35,652 bases of DNA from Olsenella uli (GCF_901212655.1 NZ_CAAKON010000033.1:1-35652); one strand, 5' to 3'. Positions 1-8,935 are shown, counted from the stretch's first letter. Made by a program: numbers and translations. Notes: generated by a model not told the origin, from the letters alone.

Positions 1-31
1 CCCCCCCCCGAGTTGACCTATACGCAGCCCA

Positions 32-1735
32 CTACTCGATGCCCGAGAGGTCGTAGGACTCGAGCCATGCGCTGGCCGCCTCGCAGATGCCCTTGAGACA
101 TTCGGCGTCGAAGGGGCTCTTGAGGCCGGCATGCTCCACAAGCTCGGTGAACGGCCGCGTGCCACCCTGGCGCGTATAGGCCATGTAGTGCTCCCACGCG
201 TCCTTGAAGTCCGCCTGGGACAGCTGCCACACCTCGAGCGCCACCGTCTGCGCCAGGCAATAGTCGATGTAGTAGAACGGCAGCTCGTAGATGTGCTGCT
301 GGCGCTGCCAGCCCTGTCCCTCGCCATAGAACGGGATGTCGCCGTTCACGGCCATCCATGGCATGTAGGTGGCCAGCAGGCGTTTCCAGGTGGCGTGACG
401 CTCGGCCGGCGTCAGGTCGGGGTGCTCGTACATCTCGTGCTGGAAGTGGTCAACCATCGTGCCGTACGGGATGAAGGTGAGCGCGCCCGCCAGGTGCGCG
501 TAGCGGTACTTGCGCGCATCCTCGCCAAAGAAGCCCTCCTCCCACGGCCAGGCAAGGAACTCCATCGACATGGAGTGCACCTCGCAAGCCTCCGAGGTGG
601 GCATGCAGAGCGCCGCGGGCACGCGGTCCGTGTTCATGTAGTAGGAGAACGCATGGCCCGCCTCGTGGGTCACCACGTCCACGTCGCCGGCCGTGCCGTT
701 GAAGTTGGCAAAGATGAACGGCACGTTGTAGTCGAGGATCTCAGTCATGTAGCCACCGCCGGCCTTGCCCTTGGTGGAGAGCACGTCCATGAGGTCGTCG
801 TTGCGCATCGTCTTGAAGAAGGCGTCCGTCTCGGGCGAGAGCTCGTGGTAGAAGGCGCTACCGGCATCGAGGATGTCCTCGGCCGTGCCCTTGGGGCGCG
901 GGTTGCCACCGCGGAAGGTCAGGGCCTCGTCCGCGAAGGACAGCGGGTAGGGGCGTCCCGTCCGCTTGGACTGCGCGTAGAAGACCTTGTTGGCCAGCGG
1001 CACCACGTAGGCACGCACCGCGGTGCGGAAGCGCTCAACGTCCTCGCGACCATAGGAGAGCCTGCCCATGCGGTCGTAGCCCAGCGCGATGAAGTCATCG
1101 TGGCCAAGCGCCCGGCCCATCTTCGTACGCACAGCCACAAGCTCGTCATACAGGCGGTCGAGCTCGGGCTGGTTGCCCTTGTACCAGACGCCCTCCGCCT
1201 TCCAGGCAGCTAGGCGGCGCGCGTCATCGGCGCAGGTCTTCATGGGCGTGAGCTGGGAGAGCGTGTATGTCTCGCCCTCGAACTCGATCTGGGCCGAGGC
1301 GATGAGCTTCTGGTACTCCGTGGAGAGCTCGTTCTCGTGCTTGAGGTCGTCCACGATGTCGGGAGAGAAGGTGCGGCGCTGCTGCTCGGCCTGCTCGAAG
1401 ATGAGCATGCCGTACTTCTCCTCCAGCTGCGGCCGGAACTTCGAGTCCAAAAGTGCCGCGCGGAAGATGTCGTCTGCGGCCTGGATCTCGGGGCCGGCGG
1501 CGTTCCAGAACTCGGTCTCCTCGTCGTAGAACTCATCAAGCGTGTTCACCGTGTGTCGGATGTTGGCGATGGTGCCCAGCGTGGAGACGTGGCGGTCGAG
1601 CTCGTCTTTGGCAAGGAAGGCAGCGTCGGCGTCCTCGAAGGTGGCGGCCTTCGTCAGCCGCTCGGTGAGGCTCGCGATACGTGCCTTGACCTCGTCGAGG
1701 TTTGGGCGCTCATAGGGCATGTCGGAGAACTTCAT
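32..1735 (-). CDS. M3 family oligoendopeptidase (PepF-like zinc metallopeptidase)
   Basis: This is a cytoplasmic zinc oligopeptidase of 567 residues that should cleave short peptides taken up or released during protein turnover. The sequence shows the M3 catalytic motif HEAGH at about residues 357-361, inside VVTHEAGHAFSYY. A glutamate-rich segment about 28 residues downstream (TSEACEVHSMSMEF) should supply the third zinc ligand. The length fits the roughly 560-600 residue PepF/M3B subfamily. I chose the ATG at 1733-1735 because an AAAGGA Shine-Dalgarno lies just upstream; the open frame extends 34 codons further without a ribosome-binding site. A membrane-protein gene lies 174 bp upstream on the same strand. 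That gap holds a TTGACA hexamer without a convincing partner -10 box. Family assignment is secure; the exact substrate range is not visible. Confidence 0.93.
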   Translation of the reverse strand: MKFSDMPYERPNLDEVKARIASLTERLTKAATFEDADAAFLAKDELDRHVSTLGTIANIRHTVNTLDEFYDEETEFWNAAGPEIQAADDIFRAALLDSKFRPQLEEKYGMLIFEQAEQQRRTFSPDIVDDLKHENELSTEYQKLIASAQIEFEGETYTLSQLTPMKTCADDARRLAAWKAEGVWYKGNQPELDRLYDELVAVRTKMGRALGHDDFIALGYDRMGRLSYGREDVERFRTAVRAYVVPLANKVFYAQSKRTGRPYPLSFADEALTFRGGNPRPKGTAEDILDAGSAFYHELSPETDAFFKTMRNDDLMDVLSTKGKAGGGYMTEILDYNVPFIFANFNGTAGDVDVVTHEAGHAFSYYMNTDRVPAALCMPTSEACEVHSMSMEFLAWPWEEGFFGEDARKYRYAHLAGALTFIPYGTMVDHFQHEMYEHPDLTPAERHATWKRLLATYMPWMAVNGDIPFYGEGQGWQRQQHIYELPFYYIDYCLAQTVALEVWQLSQADFKDAWEHYMAYTRQGGTRPFTELVEHAGLKSPFDAECLKGICEAASAWLESYDLSGIE

Positions 1736-1909
1736 GGAATTCCTTTCGGGATGGGCCGCGCGCCAAAGGACTACCGACGGGCGGCAAATCGACGGGACAG
1801 GGGACGAGCGGGCGACACGCCCGGACCTTGACGCCATGAAGCCGGTGCGAAGGAGTGGCGCAGATTAGGAAGTGTCAAAACGCGCGAAGCGAAGCTCCGG
1901 GCTCTTGGG

Positions 1910-2908
1910 CTAGCGGTCTCGCTCGCCCTGGCCATCCGAGACGTTCCCGTAACGTTTGTTGTACAGGGCCTCGGTGGCACGGCGCGTGACGTCCAGATTG
2001 AGGCGGGCCTTGCCGTCGAGGCGCTCCGCCTCGCGGTCGAGCGCCTGGTCCACCACGCTCAGGACCTGGCGCACTTGCTCGGCGTCGGCCTCGGTGGGCT
2101 CGCTCAGCTGCAGGTAGGCGCGCATGGCCTCGTCCACCTGCTCGGCATAGACCTGAGCCGTGACGTTGGCGTGCGAGTCACGGTGCGGCGAGGCCTCGAG
2201 CTCCCGGGTGCGCGCGAGCACGTCCAGGAGCTGCTCGGCGAGCGCCTGCTCAGTGACGGAGCCCGTGCCCAGCAGGTGTCTGCGAGCGCCCATGATGGCG
2301 TCCTCCGTGCCCCGCTCGAGAATCGGCGCGTCCGGGGTGGTATGGGAGGCAACGCGCCGCACCGTCCGGCTCTCGCGCACCCGCGCCGCCCGCTCTCGGA
2401 GCCTGCCCGCCCAGGCAGACTCGAAGCTCGCGCGCTGTTCGGGCGTCACCTTTCGACAGCTCATGGCAAACATGACCACGGCCACGGAGACGAGCGTCAC
2501 GTCGAGCAGTACGGCAAGCGTGAACGCCATGGCCTGCCCGGTGAGGCTCAGGGCGGCTCCCCCTCCCAGCAGCGTGGCATCCGCGGCAACGGCCAGCGCA
2601 AGCGGCACCGCCCAGAGCCTCGAGCGCCTCACACGGCGCACGAGACCGTCATAGGCGAGCTCGCTGGGCGTGGCAGGTTGCGGCGCCAGACGCGAGGCGA
2701 TGCGGGTCACGGCCGTGCAGACCGTTCCCACCACGGCCTCGGCGCTGAGCTCCCGAGGCGCCTCGAAGATGGGCTGGTCTGCGGGGCGTGGCTCCTTGTG
2801 CTCGGGAAACGCCGCGAGGACGTCGTCGTCGCTCACGCGCCGCATGACGAGATGGGGCCATGCGCACAGCGCGACGCAGCTCACGGCAGCAACGATGGCA
2901 AGCAACAT
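1910..2908 (-). CDS. unknown membrane protein with three predicted TM helices and a helical cytosolic tail
   Basis: I do not recognise this protein of 332 residues. Hydrophobic segments lie at about residues 1-19, 98-122 and 126-150. The remaining C-terminal 180 residues are charged, arginine- and glutamate-rich and probably helical. This suggests an integral membrane protein with a large cytosolic domain. The open frame can start at a GTG at 2917. I prefer the ATG at 2906-2908 because the GAGGTG Shine-Dalgarno is correctly spaced for it and would overlap the GTG. The gene is followed by the M3 peptidase and preceded by the PTH2 gene, all on the minus strand with gaps of about 100-170 bp, so cotranscription is possible but not shown. 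No lipobox or catalytic motif is visible. Confidence 0.7.
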   Translation of the reverse strand: MLLAIVAAVSCVALCAWPHLVMRRVSDDDVLAAFPEHKEPRPADQPIFEAPRELSAEAVVGTVCTAVTRIASRLAPQPATPSELAYDGLVRRVRRSRLWAVPLALAVAADATLLGGGAALSLTGQAMAFTLAVLLDVTLVSVAVVMFAMSCRKVTPEQRASFESAWAGRLRERAARVRESRTVRRVASHTTPDAPILERGTEDAIMGARRHLLGTGSVTEQALAEQLLDVLARTRELEASPHRDSHANVTAQVYAEQVDEAMRAYLQLSEPTEADAEQVRQVLSVVDQALDREAERLDGKARLNLDVTRRATEALYNKRYGNVSDGQGERDR

Positions 2909-3004
2909 GGCGGGCACCTCGCAAAGATGGCAAATGGAAAGGAAAAAGGGCAGAACGCAGAAGAGGCGGAACCTCAGGCCAGAAAGCGGCGAACGCCGGG
3001 CATG

Positions 3005-3535
3005 CTAGCGGTACAGCGGCAGCTGGCCCGTCACCGGGGCGATGGTGTCCATGTCCATGGGCGAGAAGCCCACGCAGGTCCAGCGGCTCCCGGTCTCGTC
3101 CGGCGTGAGCTCGGTGTGACAGGCGTCGCGGATGCAGAAGAAGTCGAGCCCCTCCATGAGGCCGCGGGCCTCCGCACGCGCCACGAGCGACGCCAGGGCG
3201 CGCTCGCCGTCCACCGCCAGCACGATCTTGGGCTCGCCCTGGCGCACCCAGGCGGCAAGCACGCTGGCGTCCACGGCCGTGCGGGCGAGGCAGCCGCCCC
3301 ACTCGAGGCCGATGGGCGTCGAGGAGGCCTCGCCGTCCACGTAGCGCTGGGTGCCGGCGAGCAGGCAGGCCACGCTCGCGTGGGCCACCTGCGCCGCAAG
3401 CTTGCCGGGGCTCATGCCAAGAGACCGGTCCACCACGATGTACTGGCGAGGCACGGGACCTTTGACCTGCGGCTCGTTGGGCACGTCATTGCTCATCAGC
3501 TGCGCTGTCTCGAGCGTCGACTCCATGCCTAGCAT
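3005..3535 (-). CDS. PTH2-family (archaeal/eukaryotic-type) peptidyl-tRNA hydrolase
   Basis: The protein (176 residues) should release peptides from prematurely dropped peptidyl-tRNAs, recycling tRNA in the cytosol. It belongs to PTH2, the family typical of archaea and eukaryotes, rather than the bacterial Pth fold. Evidence is the N-terminal motif MSPGKLAAQVAHA at about residues 40-53 (PTH2 consensus has K[ML]xxGKxAAQxxHA). There is also a central KIVLAVDGE strand, the segment RDACHTELTPDETGS (compare the family's D-AGxTxxxxGT), and the end motif VTGQLPLYR. The ATG at 3533-3535 overlaps the last codons and stop of the HAD gene, with GGAGG just upstream, so translation is probably coupled to it. 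Later in-frame ATGs at 3526 and 3496 are possible starts. The segment around YVDGEASSTPIGLEWGG looks like an insertion relative to minimal PTH2 domains. Confidence 0.85.
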   Translation of the reverse strand: MLGMESTLETAQLMSNDVPNEPQVKGPVPRQYIVVDRSLGMSPGKLAAQVAHASVACLLAGTQRYVDGEASSTPIGLEWGGCLARTAVDASVLAAWVRQGEPKIVLAVDGERALASLVARAEARGLMEGLDFFCIRDACHTELTPDETGSRWTCVGFSPMDMDTIAPVTGQLPLYR

Positions 3536-4326
3536 GCTGCCTCCAACACCCTGCGCATCTCCGCCTGCACCGCGTGGTCCACGTTGGTGCCGATGACGCG
3601 CTTCGCCACCTGCTTCACGGCATAGCGGCCATTGCCCATGGCGCAGGAGTGGCCCACCATGCGAAGAATCTCGTAGTCGTTCATCGCGTCGCCGAAGGCC
3701 ATGACCTCGGAGGCGTCGATGCCGTAGTGGCCCATGACCTGCTGCACGCCCGTGGCCTTGGAGACGCCGATCTGCATGGCGTCGATCCACTTGCGGCCAG
3801 AGGGCGCAAACACGAACTTGTCGCCCAGCTCGCGCTCGAGCACGTAGGCCATGTCCATCACGCAGTCCGTGTTGTCGCAGAAGAATGACGCCTTGATGAC
3901 GTTGATCTCGGGGCCGGGGGCGTGGTGGAGGCGCTCGGCGTTGGGAAGGTCCTTGTCCATCTCTCGCTCGTAGACGACCTCGTCGTCCATGAGGAAGGTG
4001 CGGGTGCGGTCAAAGAGGGCGAGGTGCAGGCAGTCGAACATGTTGCCCACGCGCTCCAGGCGCCGCACCGCCGCGTGGCTGTAGACCTCGCGGTCCACGA
4101 GCTCGCCGGCACAATAGACCTGGCTGCCGTTGGAGGCCACGAAGTCCATCTGGTCCACCACCGGCTCAAAGAACTCGCAGAGCGTGTCATAGCGACGTCC
4201 CGAGCTCGCCGCAAAGTGCACCCCGCGGTCTCGCAGCTTGCGAATGAGGTCATAGGTCTCGGGTGGCACCCGCGAGTTCTCGTCCAGCAGCGTGCCGTCC
4301 ATGTCGGACGCGATGAGCTTGATCAT
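3529..4326 (-). CDS. HAD-superfamily Cof-type phosphatase
   Basis: This 265-residue protein is a Cof-type haloacid dehalogenase hydrolase, most likely a sugar-phosphate or nucleotide phosphatase. The nucleophile motif DMDGTLLD is at residues 8-15, the motif II serine lies in the AASSGR segment, and the C-terminal metal-binding motif is MAFGDAMNDYEIL followed by MGNG. Length and motif order match the family. The ATG at 4324-4326 has GGAGGG seven bases upstream. The stop codon overlaps the start of the PTH2 gene by 7 bp, a sign of translational coupling. The 5' leader contains a perfect 10-bp GC-only hairpin described separately. The substrate cannot be deduced from sequence. Confidence 0.9.
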   Translation of the reverse strand: MIKLIASDMDGTLLDENSRVPPETYDLIRKLRDRGVHFAASSGRRYDTLCEFFEPVVDQMDFVASNGSQVYCAGELVDREVYSHAAVRRLERVGNMFDCLHLALFDRTRTFLMDDEVVYEREMDKDLPNAERLHHAPGPEINVIKASFFCDNTDCVMDMAYVLERELGDKFVFAPSGRKWIDAMQIGVSKATGVQQVMGHYGIDASEVMAFGDAMNDYEILRMVGHSCAMGNGRYAVKQVAKRVIGTNVDHAVQAEMRRVLEAAC

Positions 4327-4350
4327 GAGTTCCCTCCGTCTGGGATTGCC

Positions 4351-4380
4351 GGCGCGCCGCACCTCCCCGCGCGGCGCGCC
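4351..4380. promoter_or_regulatory. perfect GC-only inverted repeat in the HAD/PTH2 leader
   Basis: Two perfect complementary 10-base arms, GGCGCGCCGC and GCGGCGCGCC, are separated by 10 bases. The element sits 25 bp upstream of the HAD start codon. It could be an mRNA leader hairpin, or the terminator of whatever transcription arrives from peptidase T. No T-tract follows on the minus strand. Confidence 0.45.
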
Positions 4381-4425
4381 CAATAGCCACAGCCTACCCC
4401 TCCTGACGCCCGGTCATGCCCGCAT

Positions 4426-4466
4426 GGGCGGGAAGGCCAGGCAGCCATTCGGCCTTCCTCCCGCCC
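4426..4466 (-). terminator. long imperfect hairpin downstream of pepT
   Basis: A left arm at 4426-4438 pairs with 4451-4466, with one three-base bulge, around a 12-base loop. It lies 11 bp after the peptidase T stop codon on the minus strand. There is no T-tract, so it would be a non-canonical, GC-rich terminator. Confidence 0.5.
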
Positions 4467-4476
4467 TCGGCCCTCC

Positions 4477-5736
4477 CTACGCCTGAGGCACCGCGAAACG
4501 GGCGACGATGCCCTCCAGGACGTCCACCATGGCCTCGAGCGAGCGCACCGGGATGAACTCGCGCACGCCGTGGAAGTTGTAGCCGCCGGTGGGCAGGTTG
4601 GGGCACGGCAGGCCGCGGAACGTGAGCTGCGCGCCGTCCGTGCCGCCGCGCACGGGCACCGCGCGGGCGTCCATGCCGCACGCCTCCATGGCTGCGAAGG
4701 CGTTGTCGCGCAGGAAGTCCAGGCCCCGCAGGTGCTCGGCCATGTTGCGGTACTGCTCCCGAATCTCCACCGTCACAGTTCCCTCGCCATGGCGGCGGTT
4801 GAGGAAGGCGGCGGCGTCTTGCATGAGCTGCTCGCGCGCCGAGAAGCGTTCGGCGTCGAAGTCGCGGATGATATAGGTGCAGCTTGCGTCCAGCGCCGTA
4901 CCCCCAACCTCAATGGGATGGAAGAAGCCCTCGTAGCCTTCCGTGTGCTCCGGCCGCTCGTTGGCGGGAAGCAGGTCATCGAACTCGCGAAGCACCGTGA
5001 TGGCGTTCACCATCACGTCCTTGGCCATACCGGGGTGCACCGCCACGCCATGGGCGCGCACCGTGGCCTGGCTCGCGGAGAAGCACTCGTAGTTGAACTC
5101 GCCCAGGGACTCCCCGTCCACCGTGTAGGCCCACTCGGCCCCAAAGGCGCCCAGGTCCAGCAGGCTCGCACCGTGGCCGATCTCCTCGTCTGGCACGAAG
5201 GCCACCTTGAGCGCGGGGTGCGCAAGCTCCGGGTTTGCCACGAGGCGAGCCACGAGGGCCATGATCTCGGCCACGCCGGCCTTGTCGTCTGCACCCAGAA
5301 GCGTGGTGCCGTCCGTCACCACGATGTCCTGGCCCACGAGCTGGGCGAGGCCCGGCACCTGCTCGGGCGTGGTCTGGACGGGCCCGCCGTCCACAATGCC
5401 CGAGACGAGGGGGCCGCCCTCGTAGCGCACGATGTGCGGCTTGACGCCGCTGGCGGGCGCATCCATGGCCGTGTCAATGTGGGCGATGAGGCCAAGCGCG
5501 GGCAGGCCCTCGGCCCCGGCGCTCGCCGGCAGCGTTGCCGTGACGTAGGCGTGCTCGTCTGCCTTGGCGTCCGAGCAGCCAAGCTCCAGCAGCTCGCCCG
5601 CCAGCATGCGGGCGAGGTCGTGCTGGCAGGCCGTGGAGGGCGTCTGCGCCTCGTTGTGGGAATCCGACTGCGTGTCCACCTGGACGTAGCGCAGCAGGCG
5701 CTCGAGGGCGTCGCTCGGGCTGGGATTGTAGGTCAT
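4477..5736 (-). CDS. pepT: peptidase T (tripeptide aminopeptidase, M20B)
   Basis: Cytosolic zinc tripeptidase of 419 residues that removes the N-terminal residue from tripeptides. The M20 motifs are all present: the first metal ligand in IAHIDTAMDAP, the bridging aspartate in TTLLGADDKAGVAE, the catalytic glutamate pair in PDEEIGHGA, and TVDGESLGEFNYE, which is characteristic of PepT rather than other M20 peptidases. The C-terminal PVRGGTDGAQLTFRGLPCPN segment and the final metal-ligand histidine in YNFHGVREF are intact. Length matches the usual 405-420 residues. The ATG at 5734-5736 has an AGGGGAG ribosome-binding site. The gene is divergent from the CorA-like gene across a 236-bp region. 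A TATAGT box at 5790-5795 on the minus strand may be its -10, but no clear -35 was found. Confidence 0.95.
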   Translation of the reverse strand: MTYNPSPSDALERLLRYVQVDTQSDSHNEAQTPSTACQHDLARMLAGELLELGCSDAKADEHAYVTATLPASAGAEGLPALGLIAHIDTAMDAPASGVKPHIVRYEGGPLVSGIVDGGPVQTTPEQVPGLAQLVGQDIVVTDGTTLLGADDKAGVAEIMALVARLVANPELAHPALKVAFVPDEEIGHGASLLDLGAFGAEWAYTVDGESLGEFNYECFSASQATVRAHGVAVHPGMAKDVMVNAITVLREFDDLLPANERPEHTEGYEGFFHPIEVGGTALDASCTYIIRDFDAERFSAREQLMQDAAAFLNRRHGEGTVTVEIREQYRNMAEHLRGLDFLRDNAFAAMEACGMDARAVPVRGGTDGAQLTFRGLPCPNLPTGGYNFHGVREFIPVRSLEAMVDVLEGIVARFAVPQA

Positions 5737-5972
5737 GGGCTCTCCCCTCTTCGCACGCGGCGTCGCGGCCGCGCAGGTTCGTCATGGGGACTATACCGCT
5801 CGTTGCGGACAGTATGTGGCGCGCCGTCGCGCGGCAGCGCCTCCCCTCGCGGCAACATCCCAATGCCAGGCGCACTCGCCACAGATCGCCGCGCACGCGG
5901 AAAGGCACGCCGGCCGACAACACCGGCACATCCCGCGGGGTACCATGGGCGAGACGTACACAAGGAGGCGGC

Positions 5973-7436
5973 ATGCGCGACACACCAACCGGTCCCAACA
6001 ACAAGCTCCTCGCCTATTCGAGCATCATCCTCATCGTGCTCGGCATCATCGGGCTTGCCTTGGAGGGCTCGCTCATCGTCGGGTTCGCAACCATGGGCGT
6101 GGGCGCGTTCGTCCCGGCCGTGCAGCGAGCGGGTCTGCCCTCGGACACGATGACCATCACCGTGGCCCTGAGCTCGAGCGCCGCCGCCGGCCTGCTCAAC
6201 GCGGGCCTTCAGCTGTGGGCGGGCCGCTCGGGCCTCAGGCTTCGCAAGGGCATCGGCACCACCGAGCGCTGCCAGACCCTTGGCATCGTGCTGGCCGGCC
6301 TCGCGGCCATCACCTGGCTCACGGACCGCATCACCTCCGGCGCCCTCGGCACGCTCGACTTTGCGGGCCTCGTCCTCTCCATCGCCGTGCCCATCGCCTA
6401 CTACGCCGCCGCGCGTCGCGAGGAGCGCGACGACTTCTGGGAGGGCATCAAGGAGCAGACCGCCGTGGCACCCGTGGCGCGCGTTGCCACCTGCGTCAAC
6501 GACCGCTTCGTCCTTGACGAGGCCACGGGCGCCCTCAGGCCGGCCCGCGAGGGCGAGCGGGCCTCGGTTGAGTTCCTGTCCCTGGACGAGTACGAGCGCC
6601 GCGAGAACGACTCGGCCGTGGCGCGCCACCTCGCCCACAGCGCCCGCTCAATCCACCACTGCACGGCAAGCACCTTCGAGGACTCGGTCTACGGCTCGCT
6701 GCTCATCCCGCGCGAGGACCTTCTCGCCTCCGAGATGCCCTTCGACAACGACGTGGCCCTCGCCTTCAACCTCGAGCGCGACCACCTCGAGCTCGTGAGC
6801 GACGATGCCGATGCAGCAAGCTTCGTGTCCTACTACCTCGAGAACCAGACCCTCGTGAAGCACTCCGCCGCCACCGTGCTCTTTGAGCTCTGCGACCTCG
6901 TGGTCCACGACGACACGACCTTCCTCATCGACGTGGAGGACCGCCTCGACCACCTCGAGGACAACATGAGCGAGGACGTGAACGAGATTCCGCAGGACTT
7001 CACGGACTTCGTGATGCGCACGCGCAGCGACCTCCGCGTGCTCGAGAGCTTCTACCGGCAGCTCTCCGACGTGGCCGACTCGGTTGCCACGAGCCCGGCG
7101 CGCGTCACGAGCGAGCAGACCTCCGAGCTCTTCCACGTGCTCTCGAGCCGCACGGACCGCCTCGCCTCCGACGCGCGCAACCTGCGCGACTACGCGCTGC
7201 AGATTCGCAGCATGTACCAGGGCAAGATCGACGTGCGGCAGAACAAGGTCATGACCGTGCTCACCATCGTCTCGACGATCTTCATGCCGCTGACGCTGCT
7301 CACGAGCTGGTACGGCATGAACTTCGAGTACATGCCGGAGCTCCACAACCACTACTCGTACTACATGGTCATTGCCGTTGCGGTGGCCGTGGCCACGGCG
7401 GAGATCGTCTGGTTCAAACGCAAGCGGTGGTTCTGA
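5973..7436 (+). CDS. CorA-type divalent metal channel with extra N-terminal membrane domain
   Basis: The protein (487 residues) ends in a complete CorA module. A soluble helical region from about residue 200 contains the long stalk helix. It is followed by the inner TM helix, the signature YGMN at about residues 447-450 with a MPEL-type loop, a second TM helix, and a basic KRKRW tail. This predicts a pentameric Mg2+/Co2+-type channel or exporter. Unusually, the first 145 residues carry four to five hydrophobic segments (about 13-32, 35-50, 58-80, 95-112 and 125-145) not found in classical CorA, which is about 320 residues with TM helices only at its C-terminus. The start is the ATG at 5973 with AAGGAGG immediately upstream; the open frame reaches back to 5784 without a better site. 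The gene is convergent with hydF. The ligand cannot be decided from sequence. Confidence 0.85.
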   Translation: MRDTPTGPNNKLLAYSSIILIVLGIIGLALEGSLIVGFATMGVGAFVPAVQRAGLPSDTMTITVALSSSAAAGLLNAGLQLWAGRSGLRLRKGIGTTERCQTLGIVLAGLAAITWLTDRITSGALGTLDFAGLVLSIAVPIAYYAAARREERDDFWEGIKEQTAVAPVARVATCVNDRFVLDEATGALRPAREGERASVEFLSLDEYERRENDSAVARHLAHSARSIHHCTASTFEDSVYGSLLIPREDLLASEMPFDNDVALAFNLERDHLELVSDDADAASFVSYYLENQTLVKHSAATVLFELCDLVVHDDTTFLIDVEDRLDHLEDNMSEDVNEIPQDFTDFVMRTRSDLRVLESFYRQLSDVADSVATSPARVTSEQTSELFHVLSSRTDRLASDARNLRDYALQIRSMYQGKIDVRQNKVMTVLTIVSTIFMPLTLLTSWYGMNFEYMPELHNHYSYYMVIAVAVAVATAEIVWFKRKRWF

Positions 7437-7559
7437 GACCGGCATTCCTGAAAATGGCGGATAGCCGTCTACCTGCACGTCATTGTCGACCCTGCCGAGC
7501 AGGACGAGCGTGGAGGCCGATCGACAGGGCCGAGAGCGCGCCCTGGCGCCCCCGACGCG

Positions 7560-8771
7560 CTATTCCCCCAGTGCCGCCAACGCCTCCGGGAAGGGCGTGA
7601 GGCTCCGGCGCAGCACCCCGTGCACCTGCGCGATGGTGACGCCGTAGTTGGTCACCGGCACGCCGGCCTCCACCGCGGCCCGCTGGCGCGAGCGCATCTC
7701 GCGCGCATTCAGCATGCAGCCGCCACAGTGCACGACGAGCGCGTAGCTGCTTGGGTCGTCCGGAAACTCCACGCCGCTCGTGAACTCGAATTCGAGGTCG
7801 GCGCCCGTGTAGGAGCGCAGCCACCTCGGAAGCTTGACGGTGCCGATGTCGTCGCACTGGCGATGGTGCGTGCAGCCCTCGCTCACGAGAATCCGGTCGC
7901 CGTCGCGCAAGTGATCGAGCTTGGCGGCGCCGCGGGCGGCCTCCACGAGGTCGCCCTTGTAGCGGACCATGAGGATGGAGAAGCTCGTGAGCGGCACGCT
8001 CTCCGGCACGATCTTGGACACCGGTCCAAAGGCCTGCGAGTCCGTCACCACGAGCGCGGGCGGCTCGCGCAGGGCGTCGAGGGCGGCGGCAAGCTCCGTC
8101 TCGCGGCAGACGATCGGCAGGCAGGCGTGGTCGATGAGGTCGCGCAGGACCTGCTGCTGCGGCAGGATGAGCCGGCCCTTGGGCGCCGCCGAGTCGATGG
8201 GGCACACGAGGATGACGGTGGAGCCTGCGGGCACGAGGTCGTGGACGAGCGGGCGGGAGACAGCCGGCTTGTCGGCGATATGGGCGATACGCTCCTTGAG
8301 CTCGCGGATGCCCTCACCCGTGGCGGCGCTCACGGCCTGCGTGCGCTCGACAAGCTGGGCAGGGATGGGCCGGCAGGCCTCGTCGGCCTTGTTCCAGGCC
8401 ACCACGAAGGGCACCGAGCGCGCCTTGAACTCCGCAAGCAGGCCCTCATCTGCCGAGGTGAGGGCCCGTGTGCCGTCCACCACGAGCACGGCCACGTCAC
8501 AGCCGCGCAGGACGCGGCGCGCCTGCGCCACGCGCATCTCGCCCAGCTCGCCCTCGTCGTCGATGCCCGGAGTGTCCACGATCACGACTGGGCCCAGCGG
8601 CAGAAGCTCCATCGCCTTCTTGACTGGGTCTGTGGTGGTGCCGCGCACGTCGGACACCACGGCGAGCCTCTGGCCCGTCACGGCGTTGACGACGCTGGAC
8701 TTGCCCGCGTTTCTCACGCCAAAGAACGCAATGGTCACGCGCTCGCCACTCGGCGTCTCGTTGAGTCCCAT
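7560..8771 (-). CDS. hydF: [FeFe]-hydrogenase H-cluster maturation GTPase HydF
   Basis: HydF is the scaffold GTPase on which the 2Fe subcluster of the H-cluster is assembled from products of HydE and HydG before transfer to apo-hydrogenase. This 403-residue protein has a P-loop GVRNAGKSS at 18-26, a switch I-like GTTTDPV, a G3 motif DTPGIDDEGE, and a C-terminal cluster-binding signature with CTH at 300-302 and HCGGC at 348-352. That spacing agrees with the HydF CxH...HCxxC motif. The ATG at 8769-8771 has GGGGAGA upstream. It is the last gene of a minus-strand hydE-hydG-hydF array, 164 bp after hydG. That gap is larger than expected within a tight operon and contains a repeat-like GGGTCTGTCCCC sequence. 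All motifs are intact, so it should be functional. Confidence 0.96.
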   Translation of the reverse strand: MGLNETPSGERVTIAFFGVRNAGKSSVVNAVTGQRLAVVSDVRGTTTDPVKKAMELLPLGPVVIVDTPGIDDEGELGEMRVAQARRVLRGCDVAVLVVDGTRALTSADEGLLAEFKARSVPFVVAWNKADEACRPIPAQLVERTQAVSAATGEGIRELKERIAHIADKPAVSRPLVHDLVPAGSTVILVCPIDSAAPKGRLILPQQQVLRDLIDHACLPIVCRETELAAALDALREPPALVVTDSQAFGPVSKIVPESVPLTSFSILMVRYKGDLVEAARGAAKLDHLRDGDRILVSEGCTHHRQCDDIGTVKLPRWLRSYTGADLEFEFTSGVEFPDDPSSYALVVHCGGCMLNAREMRSRQRAAVEAGVPVTNYGVTIAQVHGVLRRSLTPFPEALAALGE

Positions 8772-8802
8772 AGCAGAATCTCCCCTATGTTCAGAAAACT
8801 TG

Positions 8803-8821
8803 CAAAAGGGTCTGTCCCCAA
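8803..8821. repeat. solitary GGGTCTGTCCCC repeat-like sequence between hydG and hydF
   Basis: The bases at 8808-8819 read GGGTCTGTCCCC, flanked by AAAA. From memory, the core GGGGACAGACCCC is frequent in intergenic palindromes linked to REP-associated or related transposases in many bacteria. Here only one degenerate copy is present. Assignment to a mobile repeat is an inference. Confidence 0.3.
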
Positions 8822-8935
8822 TACCACGCCCCTGCGGCGGTGTGGGGCGCGAGATGCCCCGAGCGCGCGACGCGGCGTACAAAGGTACGTGAGGAGCGCG
8901 CGCAGAGAGCGGATTGCGCCCCGCGCCTCCGCAGG

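Noticed and set aside
131..1213. Long open frame opposite the M3 peptidase (360 codons, plus strand), and similar long antisense frames opposite pepT, hydG, helD, telA and the GltD-like gene
   Set aside because: These have Arg/His/Gly-rich, non-protein-like compositions and no ribosome-binding sites, and they mirror genes with clear conserved motifs. They are shadows caused by high GC.
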